This document shows positions 38,498 through 49,276 of a stretch of 64,000 nucleotides of DNA, one piece after another. The stretch covers positions 186,001 to 250,000 of the forward strand of contig NZ_VLPS01000006.1 in NCBI RefSeq assembly GCF_007570865.1. Direction: 5' to 3'. Below the pieces are notes generated by a model that was not told where the DNA came from, searched no databases, and saw only the letters and a program-made list of their open reading frames with translations. Both the position numbers and the translations under genes were made by a program. The stretch is from Atlantibacter subterraneus. GTDB taxonomy: Bacteria; Pseudomonadota; Gammaproteobacteria; Enterobacterales; Enterobacteriaceae. Each line of letters opens with the position of its first letter. Within the stretch, counting starts at the first letter, position 1.

Positions 38498-38897
38498 GTC
38501 TGTTTCCTTTAACTGTATGGCAAACAATGCCGGGTATTATAGCCAAATGCGCCTGAAAGTCCTGGACTGTTTTTCCCGTCACCAATAAATCCCAACGCGT
38601 TTTATTGTCTTTTTATGGCTGAATAATCCATAAACTCAGCCGCTTTCTGAATAAATTTTTGTAACCGTTTACAAAGTGAGATTTTTGCCCGGTCAGAAGC
38701 AAAAAAATCTCTCTAATCCGCGACCTGGCGCAGGGGCGAAAAGTCGCTACCCCGCTCACACTCTTGCATTCTCAGGCTCATAACCTTTATGTAACTTTTT
38801 TGAATTGTGATGTAACGCATTTTGTTACATCCCTTATTGTCTATAGTTTTCCCGCAGGTGGAGATTTAACCAACAATAACCCTACGAGGATTCACTT
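38498..38897. other. Divergent control region of ppa and ytfQ
   Basis: Four hundred gene-free bases. They contain a GalR-type operator (38659-38674), a CRP-like half site TGTGA at 38806-38810, an inverted repeat TGTAAC/GTTACA (38811-38829) and a -10 TATAGT (38842-38847) with no good -35, suggesting that ytfQ needs an activator. Confidence 0.5.
38659..38674. promoter_or_regulatory. GalR/GalS-type operator upstream of ytfQ
   Basis: TTGTAACCGTTTACAA matches 14 of 16 positions of the GalR/GalS consensus (GTGTAANCGNTTACAC). The downstream genes import galactofuranose and galactose, so control by Gal regulators is plausible. The site lies about 170 bases upstream of the likely ytfQ -10, which would need looping or a further promoter. 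Other LacI-family regulators could bind. Confidence 0.6.
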
Positions 38898-39854
38898 ATG
38901 TGGAAGCGCTTACTTCTGGTCACAGCAGTTTCGGCAGCCATGTCGTCTATGGCAATGGCAGCCCCCTTAACCGTGGGTTTTTCTCAGGTAGGTTCTGAAT
39001 CAGGCTGGCGCGCAGCGGAAACCAGCGTGGCGAAAAGCGAGGCTGAAAAACGCGGCGTCACGCTGAAGATCGCGGACGGCCAGCAGAAACAGGAAAACCA
39101 AATCAAAGCCGTGCGTTCGTTTATCGCTCAGGGCGTTGATGCCATCTTTATCGCCCCGGTTGTGGCAACAGGTTGGGAGCCGGTGCTGAAAGAAGCCAAA
39201 GAGGCGGAAATCCCGGTGATCCTGCTGGACCGTAATATCGATGTAAAAGACAAATCGCTGTATATGACCACCGTTACTGCTGACAACGTGCTGGAAGGCC
39301 GTCTGATTGGCGACTGGCTGGTAAAAACCCTCGACGGCAAACCCTGTAATGTGGTTGAACTCCAGGGCACCGTGGGTGCGAGCGTAGCGATCGACCGTAA
39401 AAAAGGCTTTGCCGAAGCTATCGCTAAAGCGCCGAACGTGAAAATCATCCGTTCGCAATCCGGCGACTTTACCCGCAGTAAAGGCAAAGAAGTCATGGAA
39501 AGCTTTATCAAGGCTGAAAACAACGGCAAAAACATCTGCATGGTTTACGCCCATAACGACGACATGGCTATCGGTGCCATCCAGGCCATTAAAGAAGCGG
39601 GCCTGAAACCGGGCTCTGATATTCTGACGGGCTCCATCGACGGCGTACCGGATATCTTCAAAGCGATGATCGACGGCGAAGCCAATGCCAGCGTTGAATT
39701 AACGCCGAACATGGCCGGCCCGGCATTCGATGCGCTGGAAAAATTCAAAAAAGACGGCACCATGCCTGAGAAAACTACCATCACCAAATCTACGCTGTTC
39801 CTGCCGGATACCGCGAAAGAAGAACTCGAGAAGAAAAAAGGCATGGGCTACTAA
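38898..39854 (+). CDS. ytfQ: YtfQ, galactofuranose-binding periplasmic protein
   Basis: A 318-residue periplasmic substrate-binding protein with a signal peptide (cleavage near MAMAA, residues 1-21) and two lobes of the RbsB/MglB type (TVGFSQVGSESGWRAAET; ICMVYAHNDDMAIGAIQAI; LTGSIDGVPDIF). It is nearly identical to E. coli YtfQ, which binds galactofuranose and, less well, galactopyranose. ACGAGG precedes the ATG. First gene of ytfQ-ytfR-ytfT-yjfF. Confidence 0.97.
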   Translation: MWKRLLLVTAVSAAMSSMAMAAPLTVGFSQVGSESGWRAAETSVAKSEAEKRGVTLKIADGQQKQENQIKAVRSFIAQGVDAIFIAPVVATGWEPVLKEAKEAEIPVILLDRNIDVKDKSLYMTTVTADNVLEGRLIGDWLVKTLDGKPCNVVELQGTVGASVAIDRKKGFAEAIAKAPNVKIIRSQSGDFTRSKGKEVMESFIKAENNGKNICMVYAHNDDMAIGAIQAIKEAGLKPGSDILTGSIDGVPDIFKAMIDGEANASVELTPNMAGPAFDALEKFKKDGTMPEKTTITKSTLFLPDTAKEELEKKKGMGY

Positions 39855-39922
39855 GCCAGCCGCAGACAAGGCTCTCTGCGGAGAGCCTTTTGCTCTACTG
39901 ACACGCTTTTCGGAGTCCGGTG

Positions 39923-41425
39923 ATGCAAACACAACAACATCAGGAAATCTTGCGCACCGAAGGGCTGAGTAAAGTCTTTCCGGGGGTAAAAGCGCTGGAT
40001 CACGTCGATTTTAGCTTACGGCGTGGCGAAATTATGGCCTTGCTGGGGGAGAACGGCGCAGGCAAGTCCACATTAATTAAGGCCCTCACCGGCGTGTATC
40101 AGCCCGACGGCGGTACCGTGTGGTTAGAGGGCCAAACCATCCGCCCGAAAAATACCGCCCACGCCCAGCAGCTCGGCATCGGGACGGTGTACCAGGAAGT
40201 GAACCTGCTGCCGAATATGTCAGTGGCGGATAATCTGTTTATTGGCCGCGAACCGAAACGCTTCGGTTTACTGCGCCGCAAAGAGATGGAAAAACGCGCC
40301 ACGGCGCTAATGGAATCTTACGGCTTCAGCCTCGACGTGCGCGAGCCGCTCAACCGCTTCTCCGTCGCCATGCAGCAAATCGTGGCGATTTGCCGCGCCA
40401 TCGATTTATCCGCCAAAGTGCTGATCCTCGATGAACCCACCGCCAGCCTTGATACCAAAGAAGTGGAAATGCTGTTTACCCTGATGCGCCAGCTGCGCGA
40501 TCAGGGCGTCAGCCTGATTTTCGTTACCCACTTTCTGGACCAGGTGTATGAAGTCACCGACCGCATCACCGTGCTGCGCAACGGCAAGTTTATCGGCACC
40601 CGCGACACCAAAGAGCTTCCGCAAATCGAGCTGGTGAAGATGATGCTGGGGCGCGAGCTGGACCAGAACGCCCTGCAACGCGCCGGGCGCACGCTGCTGA
40701 GCGAAAAACCGGTAGCAGCGTTTAAAGACTACGGCAAAAAAGGCGTGATTGCGCCGTTCTCACTGGAAGTCCGCCCCGGCGAAATTGTTGGCCTGGCGGG
40801 GCTGTTAGGTTCCGGGCGCACCGAAACCGCCGAAGTGATCTTTGGTATCAAGCCCGCCGACAGCGGCAACGCGCTGATCAAGGGCAAACCGCAGGCGCTG
40901 CGTTCCCCTCACCAGGCGTCCTGTCTGGGGATCGGCTTCTGCCCGGAAGATCGCAAAACCGATGGGATTATTGCCGCCGCCTCGGTGCGTGAAAACATCA
41001 TTCTGGCGCTCCAGGCCCAGCGCGGCTGGCTGCGACCGATCCCCCGGCGCGAGCAAAACGACATCGCCGAGCGCTTTATCCGCCAGTTGGGCATCCGCAC
41101 GCCGAGCGCCGAGCAGCCGGTGGAGTTCTTGTCCGGCGGCAATCAGCAAAAAGTGCTGCTGTCGCGCTGGCTGCTGACCCGTCCGCAGTTCCTGATCCTC
41201 GATGAACCCACGCGCGGAATTGACGTCGGCGCGCATGCCGAAATTATTCGTCTGATCGAAACGCTGTGTGCCGACGGCCTGGCCCTGCTGGTTATCTCGT
41301 CAGAACTGGAAGAGCTGGTGGGGTATGCCGACCGGGTGATCATCATGCGCGACCGGGAACAGGTGGCGGAAATCCCGCTTGAAGAGCTGTCCGTCAGCGC
41401 AATTATGAATGCCATCGCGGCATAA
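39923..41425 (+). CDS. ytfR: YtfR, galactofuranose ABC transporter ATPase
   Basis: A 500-residue double ATPase of the sugar (RbsA/MglA) type. Domain one has GENGAGKST and ILDEPTASLD with the signature variant FSVAMQQ; domain two has a degenerate Walker A (GLLGSGRTE), LSGGNQQKV and ILDEPTRGIDVG, the usual asymmetry of this subfamily. It powers import through YtfT-YjfF. The ATG at 39923 was preferred to the overlapping GTG at 39920. Confidence 0.97.
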   Translation: MQTQQHQEILRTEGLSKVFPGVKALDHVDFSLRRGEIMALLGENGAGKSTLIKALTGVYQPDGGTVWLEGQTIRPKNTAHAQQLGIGTVYQEVNLLPNMSVADNLFIGREPKRFGLLRRKEMEKRATALMESYGFSLDVREPLNRFSVAMQQIVAICRAIDLSAKVLILDEPTASLDTKEVEMLFTLMRQLRDQGVSLIFVTHFLDQVYEVTDRITVLRNGKFIGTRDTKELPQIELVKMMLGRELDQNALQRAGRTLLSEKPVAAFKDYGKKGVIAPFSLEVRPGEIVGLAGLLGSGRTETAEVIFGIKPADSGNALIKGKPQALRSPHQASCLGIGFCPEDRKTDGIIAAASVRENIILALQAQRGWLRPIPRREQNDIAERFIRQLGIRTPSAEQPVEFLSGGNQQKVLLSRWLLTRPQFLILDEPTRGIDVGAHAEIIRLIETLCADGLALLVISSELEELVGYADRVIIMRDREQVAEIPLEELSVSAIMNAIAA

Positions 41426-41437
41426 GGAGGGCTCTTG

Positions 41438-42454
41438 ATGACTCGTTCAGTGCCGGACGTGGGCGCGCCGAAGCGCCGTTTCCGCTGGCCGCAGGGAATG
41501 CCGCAACTGATAGCGTTGCTGCTGGTATTGCTGGTCGACAGCATGGTGGCGAACCATTTCTTCCAGATTGTGGTTCAGGACGGGCGCTTATTCGGCAGCC
41601 CGATTGACATCTTAAACCGTGCCGCGCCCGTCGCGCTGCTGGCTATTGGCATGACGCTGGTGATCGCCACCGGGGGTATCGACCTGTCGGTTGGTGCCAT
41701 CATGGCGATTGCCGGAGCGACAGCGGCATCATTAACCGTTGCCGGTCATAGCTTGCCGGTGGTGCTGCTGGGGGCGCTTGGCGTTGGGGTCCTGGCCGGA
41801 TTGTGGAACGGTATTCTGGTGGCGGTGCTAAAAATCCAGCCGTTTGTCGCGACGCTGATCCTGATGGTGGCCGGGCGCGGCGTGGCGCAACTGATCACCT
41901 CCGGGCAAATCGTCACGTTCAACTCGCCCGCGCTCTCTTTCCTGGGCAGCGGCTCGCTGTTGTTTTTCCCGACGCCGGTGATTATCGCGCTGGTCACGCT
42001 GATCGTATTCTGGCTGTTCACCCGCAAAACCGCCCTCGGCATGTTTATCGAAGCGGTGGGGATTAACATCCGCGCGGCGAAAAACGCCGGGGTGAATACC
42101 CGCCTGATGGTGATGCTGACTTACGTGCTCAGCGGCCTGTGCGCCGCCATTGCCGGGATTATCGTCACGGCGGATATTCGCGGGGCGGATGCCAACAACG
42201 CCGGTCTGTGGCTGGAGCTGGACGCCATCCTCGCAGTGGTGATTGGCGGCGGCTCGCTGATGGGCGGACGCTTCAACATCGCCCTGTCGGTGGTGGGCGC
42301 GTTGATTATTCAGGGGATGAACACCGGGATTTTGCTGTCCGGTTTCCCGCCCGAGCTGAACCAGGTGGTGAAAGCGGTGGTGGTGCTATGCGTGCTGATT
42401 GTTCAGTCACCGCGCTTTATTAGTCTGTTACGTCGGAGACGCCGCGATGATTAA
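41438..42454 (+). CDS. ytfT: YtfT, galactofuranose ABC transporter permease
   Basis: A 338-residue inner-membrane permease of the RbsC type with eight to ten membrane segments; GGIDLSVGAIMAIAG, EAVGINIRAAKNAGVNT (the ATPase-contact loop) and VIGGGSLMGGR are present. It forms a heterodimeric channel with YjfF. AAGGAGG lies 7 bases before the ATG at 41438; a TTG three bases upstream is in frame. Its end overlaps yjfF by eight bases. Confidence 0.96.
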   Translation: MTRSVPDVGAPKRRFRWPQGMPQLIALLLVLLVDSMVANHFFQIVVQDGRLFGSPIDILNRAAPVALLAIGMTLVIATGGIDLSVGAIMAIAGATAASLTVAGHSLPVVLLGALGVGVLAGLWNGILVAVLKIQPFVATLILMVAGRGVAQLITSGQIVTFNSPALSFLGSGSLLFFPTPVIIALVTLIVFWLFTRKTALGMFIEAVGINIRAAKNAGVNTRLMVMLTYVLSGLCAAIAGIIVTADIRGADANNAGLWLELDAILAVVIGGGSLMGGRFNIALSVVGALIIQGMNTGILLSGFPPELNQVVKAVVVLCVLIVQSPRFISLLRRRRRDD

Positions 42455-43448
42455 ACGTAACTTACCGCTGATGATTACCCTGGCGGTGTTTGTGCTGGGT
42501 TACCTCTACTGCCTGACGCAGTTCCCCGGTTTCGCCTCCACGCGGGTGATTTGCAACATCCTGACCGATAACGCCTTCCTGGGGATTATCGCCGTCGGAA
42601 TGACTTTTGTGATCCTCTCCGGCGGCATCGACCTGTCGGTCGGCTCGGTGATCGCCTTTACCGGCGTATTCCTGGCGAAAGCCATCGGCTACTGGGGGAT
42701 TTCCCCGCTGCTGGCCTTCCCGCTGGTGCTGGCGATGGGCTGCGCCTTCGGCGCATTTATGGGTTTGCTGATTGACGCGCTAAAAATTCCGGCGTTTATC
42801 ATCACCCTCGCCGGGATGTTCTTCCTGCGCGGCGTCAGCTATCTGGTGTCCGAAGAGTCCATTCCGATTAACCACCCGATTTACGACACGCTCTCCAGCC
42901 TCGCCTGGAAAATACCCGGCGGCGGGCGTTTAAGCGCGATGGGGCTGTTGATGCTCGGCGTGGTGGTGATCGGCATTTTCCTCGCCCATCGCACCCGCTT
43001 TGGCAACCAGGTTTACGCCATTGGCGGCAACGCCACCTCCGCAAATCTGATGGGGATTTCTACCCGCAGCACCACCATCCGGATCTATATGCTGTCTACC
43101 GGGCTGGCAACCCTCGCAGGCATCGTGTTTTCTGTCTATACCCAGGCGGGCTATGCGCTGGCGGGGGTAGGGGTAGAACTGGACGCCATCGCCTCGGTGG
43201 TGATCGGCGGCACGCTGCTTTCCGGCGGCGTCGGTACGGTGCTGGGTACGCTATTCGGCGTGGCGATCCAGGGGCTAATCCAGACCTATATCAACTTTGA
43301 CGGTACGCTGAGCTCCTGGTGGACCAAAATCGCCATCGGCATTTTGCTGTTTATCTTTATCGCCCTGCAACGCGGCCTGACCGTGCTGTGGGAAAGCCGT
43401 CAGAATGCCGCTGTCACCCGCGTTAACCCGGCGATAGCAAAGCAGTAA
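42447..43448 (+). CDS. yjfF: YjfF, galactofuranose ABC transporter permease
   Basis: A 333-residue partner permease with the same repeated motifs (GGIDLSVGSVIAFTG, YAIGGNATSANLMGIST, VIGGTLLSGGVGT). The ATG at 42447 overlaps the end of ytfT, implying translational coupling; GGAGACGCCGCG precedes it. The frame is open from 42399 but that part is antisense to nothing and overlaps ytfT. Last transporter gene; a chemoreceptor gene with its own promoter follows 101 bases later. Confidence 0.96.
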   Translation: MIKRNLPLMITLAVFVLGYLYCLTQFPGFASTRVICNILTDNAFLGIIAVGMTFVILSGGIDLSVGSVIAFTGVFLAKAIGYWGISPLLAFPLVLAMGCAFGAFMGLLIDALKIPAFIITLAGMFFLRGVSYLVSEESIPINHPIYDTLSSLAWKIPGGGRLSAMGLLMLGVVVIGIFLAHRTRFGNQVYAIGGNATSANLMGISTRSTTIRIYMLSTGLATLAGIVFSVYTQAGYALAGVGVELDAIASVVIGGTLLSGGVGTVLGTLFGVAIQGLIQTYINFDGTLSSWWTKIAIGILLFIFIALQRGLTVLWESRQNAAVTRVNPAIAKQ

Positions 43449-43473
43449 CATATTGAAATTATTCGTTGCTGAT

Positions 43474-43500
43474 TAAACTTTTTCCGGTAAATGCCGATAA
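43474..43500 (+). promoter_or_regulatory. Sigma-28 (FliA) promoter of the chemoreceptor gene
   Basis: TAAACTTT (43474-43481), an 11-base spacer and GCCGATAA (43493-43500) match the FliA consensus TAAAGTTT-N11-GCCGATAA in 15 of 16 positions with exact spacing. It lies 50 bases before the chemoreceptor ATG, placing that gene in the flagellar class 3 regulon. Confidence 0.9.
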
Positions 43501-43532
43501 CTTCCTTCTGGCTTCACGTGGAGTTATCGGCA
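43492..43532. repeat. 11-base inverted repeat over the sigma-28 -10 region
   Basis: TGCCGATAACT (43492-43502) and AGTTATCGGCA (43522-43532) are exact inverted repeats with a 19-base gap. The left arm contains the -10 element; the right arm is in the mRNA leader, ending 17 bases before the start codon. No U-tract follows. The reverse arm has no matching -35, so it is not a second promoter. Confidence 0.75.
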
Positions 43533-43549
43533 ACCACCGGGAAATGACT

Positions 43550-45115
43550 ATGTTGAAAAACCTCTCTATTCGCATGGGCCTGCTGGCCGTTCTGGCAGCC
43601 ATGACGCTGCTGTTATTACTGGTTAGCGGGATCGGTATTTATGCGCTAACCCAAAGCTCTACTTCGCTGCAACGCATCAACCATCTGCAGGGCGAGCAGA
43701 TCATGCGCCTCAATGATGGCTACACCCAGATCCTGCGGGCGCGTAATGAATCCGGTCAGGCGGTACGCCTGATGGAAGTCGGCCTGTTGCAGGACGCGGA
43801 AAAGTCGGTTACCCGAATCGAAAATGAAATCAGCCAGGGGCGCAAGACGTTAAAAAGCCTGCTGGAAAGCAACGTCAACGACGAGCAGGGCCAGCAATTG
43901 CTGGGGCAGCTGTCGCGCAGCTTCGACGCCTTTAACGTCAACGGCATCACGCCGATGCTGGCGTCGCTGAAAAGCCAGAGCCCGGACGACTATTACGCCC
44001 TGATGGAAAACGGCCTGATCCCGCTGTCCCAGAAATTCGATAATGACATGCGCACCTTCCTGGCCTGGAGTGAAAACCGGGGCAAAGAAGAAGTGACGGG
44101 CGTGCTGCAACACAAACAAACCGTACTGGGGCTGATGGTGCTGGCGGCGCTGATCGCTGCGGGCCTGATTGTCGCTGTCTGGTTCGGAATGCGCCATCTG
44201 CTGCTGAGCCCGCTGAACCGGGCTATCGTCCAGCTTGAACGCGTGGCGGCGGGCGATCTGACCCACACCGTCACCCCAACCGCGAACAACGAGCTGGGCC
44301 GCCTGGCGAACGCCATTGACGCCATGCGCCAGTCGCTGGTGGTATCGGTCACCAAAGTCCGCGACGCCAGCGCGCAAATCGATACCGGCAGCCGCGAACT
44401 CACCGCCGGGAATATCGATTTATCCCGCCGCACGGAATCCACCGCCACCTCGCTGGAGCAAACCGCGGCCAGCATGGAGCAGATCACCGCTACCGTGAAG
44501 CAGAACGCCGAAAACGCCGAACAGGCCCATCGTCTGACGCAAAACGTGTCGGAAACCGCCGATCGCGGCAGCGAAATGGTGTGCTACGTGATTGAAAAAA
44601 TGCGCGATATTTCCGGCAGTGCCAATCGCATCGCCGATATCCTGAGCGTGATTGACGGCATTGCCTTCCAGACCAATATTCTGGCGTTGAACGCGGCGGT
44701 GGAAGCCGCGCGCGCTGGCGAACAGGGGCGTGGATTCGCAGTGGTGGCAGGCGAAGTGCGTACCTTGGCGAGCCGCAGCGCCGAAGCCGCAAAAGAGATC
44801 CGCACACTGATTGCCGATTCGCAAACTCACGTGGGCGAGGGCAGCGATCTGGCGATGCAGGCTGGAGAAACCATGGATGAAATCGCCAGCGAAGTGATGC
44901 GTATGACCAAACTGATGCGCGAAATCGCCAGCGCCTCCCAGGAGCAGAGCCGTGGCATTGAACAGGTGAATATTGCGGTAAGCCAGATGGACGAAGCGGC
45001 GCAGCAAAACGCCGCGCTGGTAGAGCAGTCGTCGGCGGCGACGCATTCGCTGGAAGCGCAGTCGCAGCTGCTGGTCGAGACCATGTCAGGCTTTAAGGTG
45101 CAGTTGCAGGCATAA
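43550..45115 (+). CDS. Methyl-accepting chemotaxis protein, Tar/Tsr-like with four-helix-bundle sensor
   Basis: A 521-residue chemoreceptor: membrane segment one (about 10-30), a periplasmic, mostly helical ligand domain of about 155 residues, membrane segment two (190-214), HAMP (215-268) and signalling domain with [19 protein letters not shown] and [25 protein letters not shown] (about 370-415). It ends SGFKVQLQA and lacks the NWETF CheR/CheB-binding tail. ATGs at 43544 and 43550 are both possible; 43550 ([10 protein letters not shown]) is typical of the family. It lies between yjfF and fbp, adjacent in E. coli. Ligand unknown; proximity to YtfQ raises the possibility of sensing that binding protein. 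Confidence 0.93.
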   Translation: MLKNLSIRMGLLAVLAAMTLLLLLVSGIGIYALTQSSTSLQRINHLQGEQIMRLNDGYTQILRARNESGQAVRLMEVGLLQDAEKSVTRIENEISQGRKTLKSLLESNVNDEQGQQLLGQLSRSFDAFNVNGITPMLASLKSQSPDDYYALMENGLIPLSQKFDNDMRTFLAWSENRGKEEVTGVLQHKQTVLGLMVLAALIAAGLIVAVWFGMRHLLLSPLNRAIVQLERVAAGDLTHTVTPTANNELGRLANAIDAMRQSLVVSVTKVRDASAQIDTGSRELTAGNIDLSRRTESTATSLEQTAASMEQITATVKQNAENAEQAHRLTQNVSETADRGSEMVCYVIEKMRDISGSANRIADILSVIDGIAFQTNILALNAAVEAARAGEQGRGFAVVAGEVRTLASRSAEAAKEIRTLIADSQTHVGEGSDLAMQAGETMDEIASEVMRMTKLMREIASASQEQSRGIEQVNIAVSQMDEAAQQNAALVEQSSAATHSLEAQSQLLVETMSGFKVQLQA

Positions 45116-45117
45116 AA

Positions 45118-45139
45118 ATACCCCGGCATGCCGGGGTAT
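45118..45139 (-). terminator. Perfect palindrome, probable terminator of fbp
   Basis: Bases 45118-45139 form a self-complementary sequence (ATACCCCGGCA and its complement). On the minus strand it is followed by UUUUUA, and it lies 44 bases past the fbp stop. On the plus strand it follows the chemoreceptor stop directly. Confidence 0.65.
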
Positions 45140-45151
45140 CGAAATATTCAG

Positions 45152-45178
45152 ATCCCCTGTCAGCGACAGGGGATTTTT
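45152..45178 (+). terminator. Terminator of the chemoreceptor gene
   Basis: ATCCCCTGTC (45152-45161) and GACAGGGGAT (45165-45174) form a 10-base-pair stem with a 3-base loop, followed by TTTTTGTTTTT. Confidence 0.9.
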
Positions 45179-45182
45179 GTTT

Positions 45183-46181
45183 TTACGCGTCAGGATATTC
45201 GCGAATAAAGCGCTCGACGTCGTTCACCATGCTGTCGTTGCCGACAAAGAACGGACGACGCTGGTGCAGGCTCTCAGGGATGATATCCAGGATACGGGTT
45301 TTCCCGTCGCTCGCCTTGCCGCCCGCCTGTTCCGCCAGGAACGCCATCGGATTGCATTCATACAGCAAACGCAGCTTCCCTTCCGGGTGGCTGGCGGTGC
45401 TCGGATACAGGTAAATCCCGCCTTTCAGCAGGTTGCGGTGGAAATCCGCTACCAGCGAACCGATATAGCGCGACGTATAAGGACGTTGGGTATTGGCATC
45501 TTCTTCCTGGCAGAACTTGATGTACTTCTTCACGCCCTGCGGGAATTTGATGTAGTTGCCTTCGTTAATGGAGTAGGTGTTGCCTTTTTTCGGGAAGCGC
45601 ATGCGCTCCTGGCTCAGGCAGAACACGCCCAGGGAAGGGTCGTAGGTAAACGCATGGACGCCGCAACCGGTGGTGTAAACCAGCATGGTTGAAGAGCCGT
45701 ACACCACGTAACCCGCAGCAACCTGTTTGCTGCCAGGCTGGAGGAAGTCTTCTTCGGTTACCGGCGTGCCGACCGGGGTAACGCGGCGGTAAATAGAGAA
45801 AATCGTCCCGACGGAGACGTTAACGTCAATGTTGGACGAGCCGTCCAGTGGGTCCATCAGCACCACGTATTTTGCGTGTTCACAGCCTTCGAACACCACA
45901 ATCTCATCTTCTTCTTCCGACGCGATCCCGGCGACGATGTCGCGGGCCTTCAGCGCGGCCTTCAGTTTTTCGTTCGCGAACAGGTCGAGTTTCTGCTGCA
46001 CTTCGCCCTGTACGTTTTCAGCGCCGCTGGCACCTAAGATATCAACCAGTCCGGCTTTGTTGATATCGCGATGGATAATCTTGGCACCCAGCTTTATTGC
46101 CGACAGCAGCGCAGTCAGTTCGCCGGTAGCATGAGAAAACTCATGCTGCTTTTCGACAATAAATTCACCTAACGTTTTCAT
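45183..46181 (-). CDS. fbp: Fructose-1,6-bisphosphatase class I
   Basis: A 332-residue gluconeogenic enzyme beginning [20 protein letters not shown]. The metal-binding motifs [20 protein letters not shown] (about 110-130), [10 protein letters not shown] and [21 protein letters not shown] are those of class I FBPases. It converts fructose-1,6-bisphosphate to fructose-6-phosphate and is inhibited by AMP. It is divergent from mpl, as in E. coli. Confidence 0.99.
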   Translation of the reverse strand: MKTLGEFIVEKQHEFSHATGELTALLSAIKLGAKIIHRDINKAGLVDILGASGAENVQGEVQQKLDLFANEKLKAALKARDIVAGIASEEEDEIVVFEGCEHAKYVVLMDPLDGSSNIDVNVSVGTIFSIYRRVTPVGTPVTEEDFLQPGSKQVAAGYVVYGSSTMLVYTTGCGVHAFTYDPSLGVFCLSQERMRFPKKGNTYSINEGNYIKFPQGVKKYIKFCQEEDANTQRPYTSRYIGSLVADFHRNLLKGGIYLYPSTASHPEGKLRLLYECNPMAFLAEQAGGKASDGKTRILDIIPESLHQRRPFFVGNDSMVNDVERFIREYPDA

Positions 46182-46355
46182 AACACTTTCCCTGCATCCT
46201 GGTTTGAGTAAAGCGATCGTTTAATCGTAACAAAGATATAAAGGTTAGCGCACAGGTGAATCGAGACAGCAAATAACAGAATCGCCTTAAATGCGTTTCT
46301 TCAGGCTCCCACATGCGGGTAGAATATGCGCCGGATGAAAAAAGGACAGTAACGT

Positions 46356-47735
46356 ATGCGTATTCATATTCTGGGTGTGTGTGGCACCTTTATGGGCGGG
46401 CTGGCGATGCTGGCGCGGGCCCTGGGCCACGAGGTCACCGGCTCGGATGCAAATGTTTACCCGCCGATGAGTACCCTTCTTGAAAAGCAAGGTATTGATT
46501 TAATTCAGGGCTATGACATTGAACAACTCGATCCGCGCCCGGATCTGGTGATCATCGGCAACGCCATGACGCGTGGCAACCCGTGCGTGGAAGCGGTGCT
46601 GGAGCAGAATATCCCTTTCATGTCTGGCCCGCAGTGGCTGCATGATTTCGTGCTGCGCGACCGCTGGGTGATCGCTATTGCGGGAACGCATGGCAAAACC
46701 ACCACGGCAGGCATGGCGACCTGGATCCTTGAAGCCTGCGGCTATAAGCCAGGCTTTGTGATTGGCGGCGTGCCGGGCAATTTCGACGTATCCGCGCGGC
46801 TCGGCGAAAGCCCGTTCTTTGTGATTGAGGCGGATGAGTACGACTGCGCCTTCTTCGACAAACGTTCCAAGTTTGTGCATTACTGCCCGCGCACCCTGGT
46901 GTTGAACAATCTTGAATTTGACCATGCGGATATCTTTGACGATCTGCGGGCTATCCAGAAGCAGTTCCACCACCTGGTGCGCATTGTGCCGGGGCAGGGC
47001 AGGATCATCTGGCCGGAAGGCGATGCCAATCTCAAGCAAACTGTGGCAATGGGCTGCTGGAGCGAGCAGGAGCTGGTGGGCGAGCAGGGCCAGTGGCAGG
47101 CGAAAAAACTCAATGCCGATGCGTCCAACTGGGAAGTGCTGCTGGACGGTGAGCGCGTGGCGGAAGTGAACTGGCAGCTGGTGGGCGAGCACAATATGAA
47201 TAACGGGCTGATGGCGATCGCCGCCGCGCGCCATGTAGGCGTGATGCCTGCCGATGCCGCTCAGGCGCTTAACAGCTTCGTGAACGCCCGCCGCCGGCTT
47301 GAGCTGCGCGGTGAAGCCAACGGCGTAACGGTGTATGACGATTTCGCCCACCACCCGACGGCGATCCTGGCGACCCTCGCGGCGCTGCGCGGTAAAGTCG
47401 GCGGTACGGCGCGTATTCTTGCCGTGCTGGAGCCGCGTTCCAACACCATGAAGATGGGCCACTGTAAGGACGACCTGGCACCCTCGCTGGGCCGCGCCGA
47501 TGAAGTGTTTCTGTTCCAGCCGTCGCATATTCCGTGGCAGGTGTTTGAAGTGGCGGATGCCTGCATTCAGCCCGCGCACTGGAGCGGCGATGTCGACACG
47601 CTGGTGGAGATGATCGTGAAAACCGCTCAGCCGGGCGACCATATCCTGGTGATGAGCAACGGCGGATTCGGCGGCATCCATCAGAAACTGCTGGATGCGT
47701 TGGCGAAAAAGGCGGAGCTGGCTCAGCAGGATTAA
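46356..47735 (+). CDS. mpl: Mpl, UDP-MurNAc:L-alanyl-gamma-D-glutamyl-meso-diaminopimelate ligase
   Basis: A 459-residue Mur-ligase-family enzyme for murein peptide recycling: it joins the recovered tripeptide to UDP-N-acetylmuramic acid. The N-terminal Rossmann domain begins MRIHILGVCGTFMGGLAMLA, the ATP-binding loop is GTHGKTTTAGM (about 110-120), and LEPRSNTMKMG and the C-terminal domain follow. AAGGACAGTAACGT precedes the ATG. In E. coli yjgA follows; here gltD follows after a single terminator, which marks a rearrangement joint. Confidence 0.98.
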   Translation: MRIHILGVCGTFMGGLAMLARALGHEVTGSDANVYPPMSTLLEKQGIDLIQGYDIEQLDPRPDLVIIGNAMTRGNPCVEAVLEQNIPFMSGPQWLHDFVLRDRWVIAIAGTHGKTTTAGMATWILEACGYKPGFVIGGVPGNFDVSARLGESPFFVIEADEYDCAFFDKRSKFVHYCPRTLVLNNLEFDHADIFDDLRAIQKQFHHLVRIVPGQGRIIWPEGDANLKQTVAMGCWSEQELVGEQGQWQAKKLNADASNWEVLLDGERVAEVNWQLVGEHNMNNGLMAIAAARHVGVMPADAAQALNSFVNARRRLELRGEANGVTVYDDFAHHPTAILATLAALRGKVGGTARILAVLEPRSNTMKMGHCKDDLAPSLGRADEVFLFQPSHIPWQVFEVADACIQPAHWSGDVDTLVEMIVKTAQPGDHILVMSNGGFGGIHQKLLDALAKKAELAQQD

Positions 47736-47760
47736 CGTCCAACAGCTAAACCGAAGCCAT

Positions 47761-47797
47761 AAAAAAAGCCCGTCAGCGCTACACTGACGGGCTTTTT
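47761..47797. terminator. Bidirectional terminator between mpl and gltD
   Basis: AAAAAGCCCGTCAG (47763-47776) pairs with CTGACGGGCTTTTT (47784-47797), with a 7-base loop. U-tracts are present in both directions, serving mpl and gltD. This is the only element at the mpl/gltD joint. Confidence 0.92.
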
Positions 47798-47807
47798 ACT
47801 GGCCGAA

Positions 47808-49235
<1,428 letters not shown>

Positions 49236-49276
49236 TTAAATCCGGCCAGCGCAACGCGGTGCGCCAGCCGAGATTT

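Noticed and set aside
46500-47681. A 393-codon open frame on the minus strand across mpl
   Set aside because: It is antisense to the well-conserved mpl, has no recognisable domain and is His/Arg-rich, as expected of a shadow frame in G+C-rich DNA.
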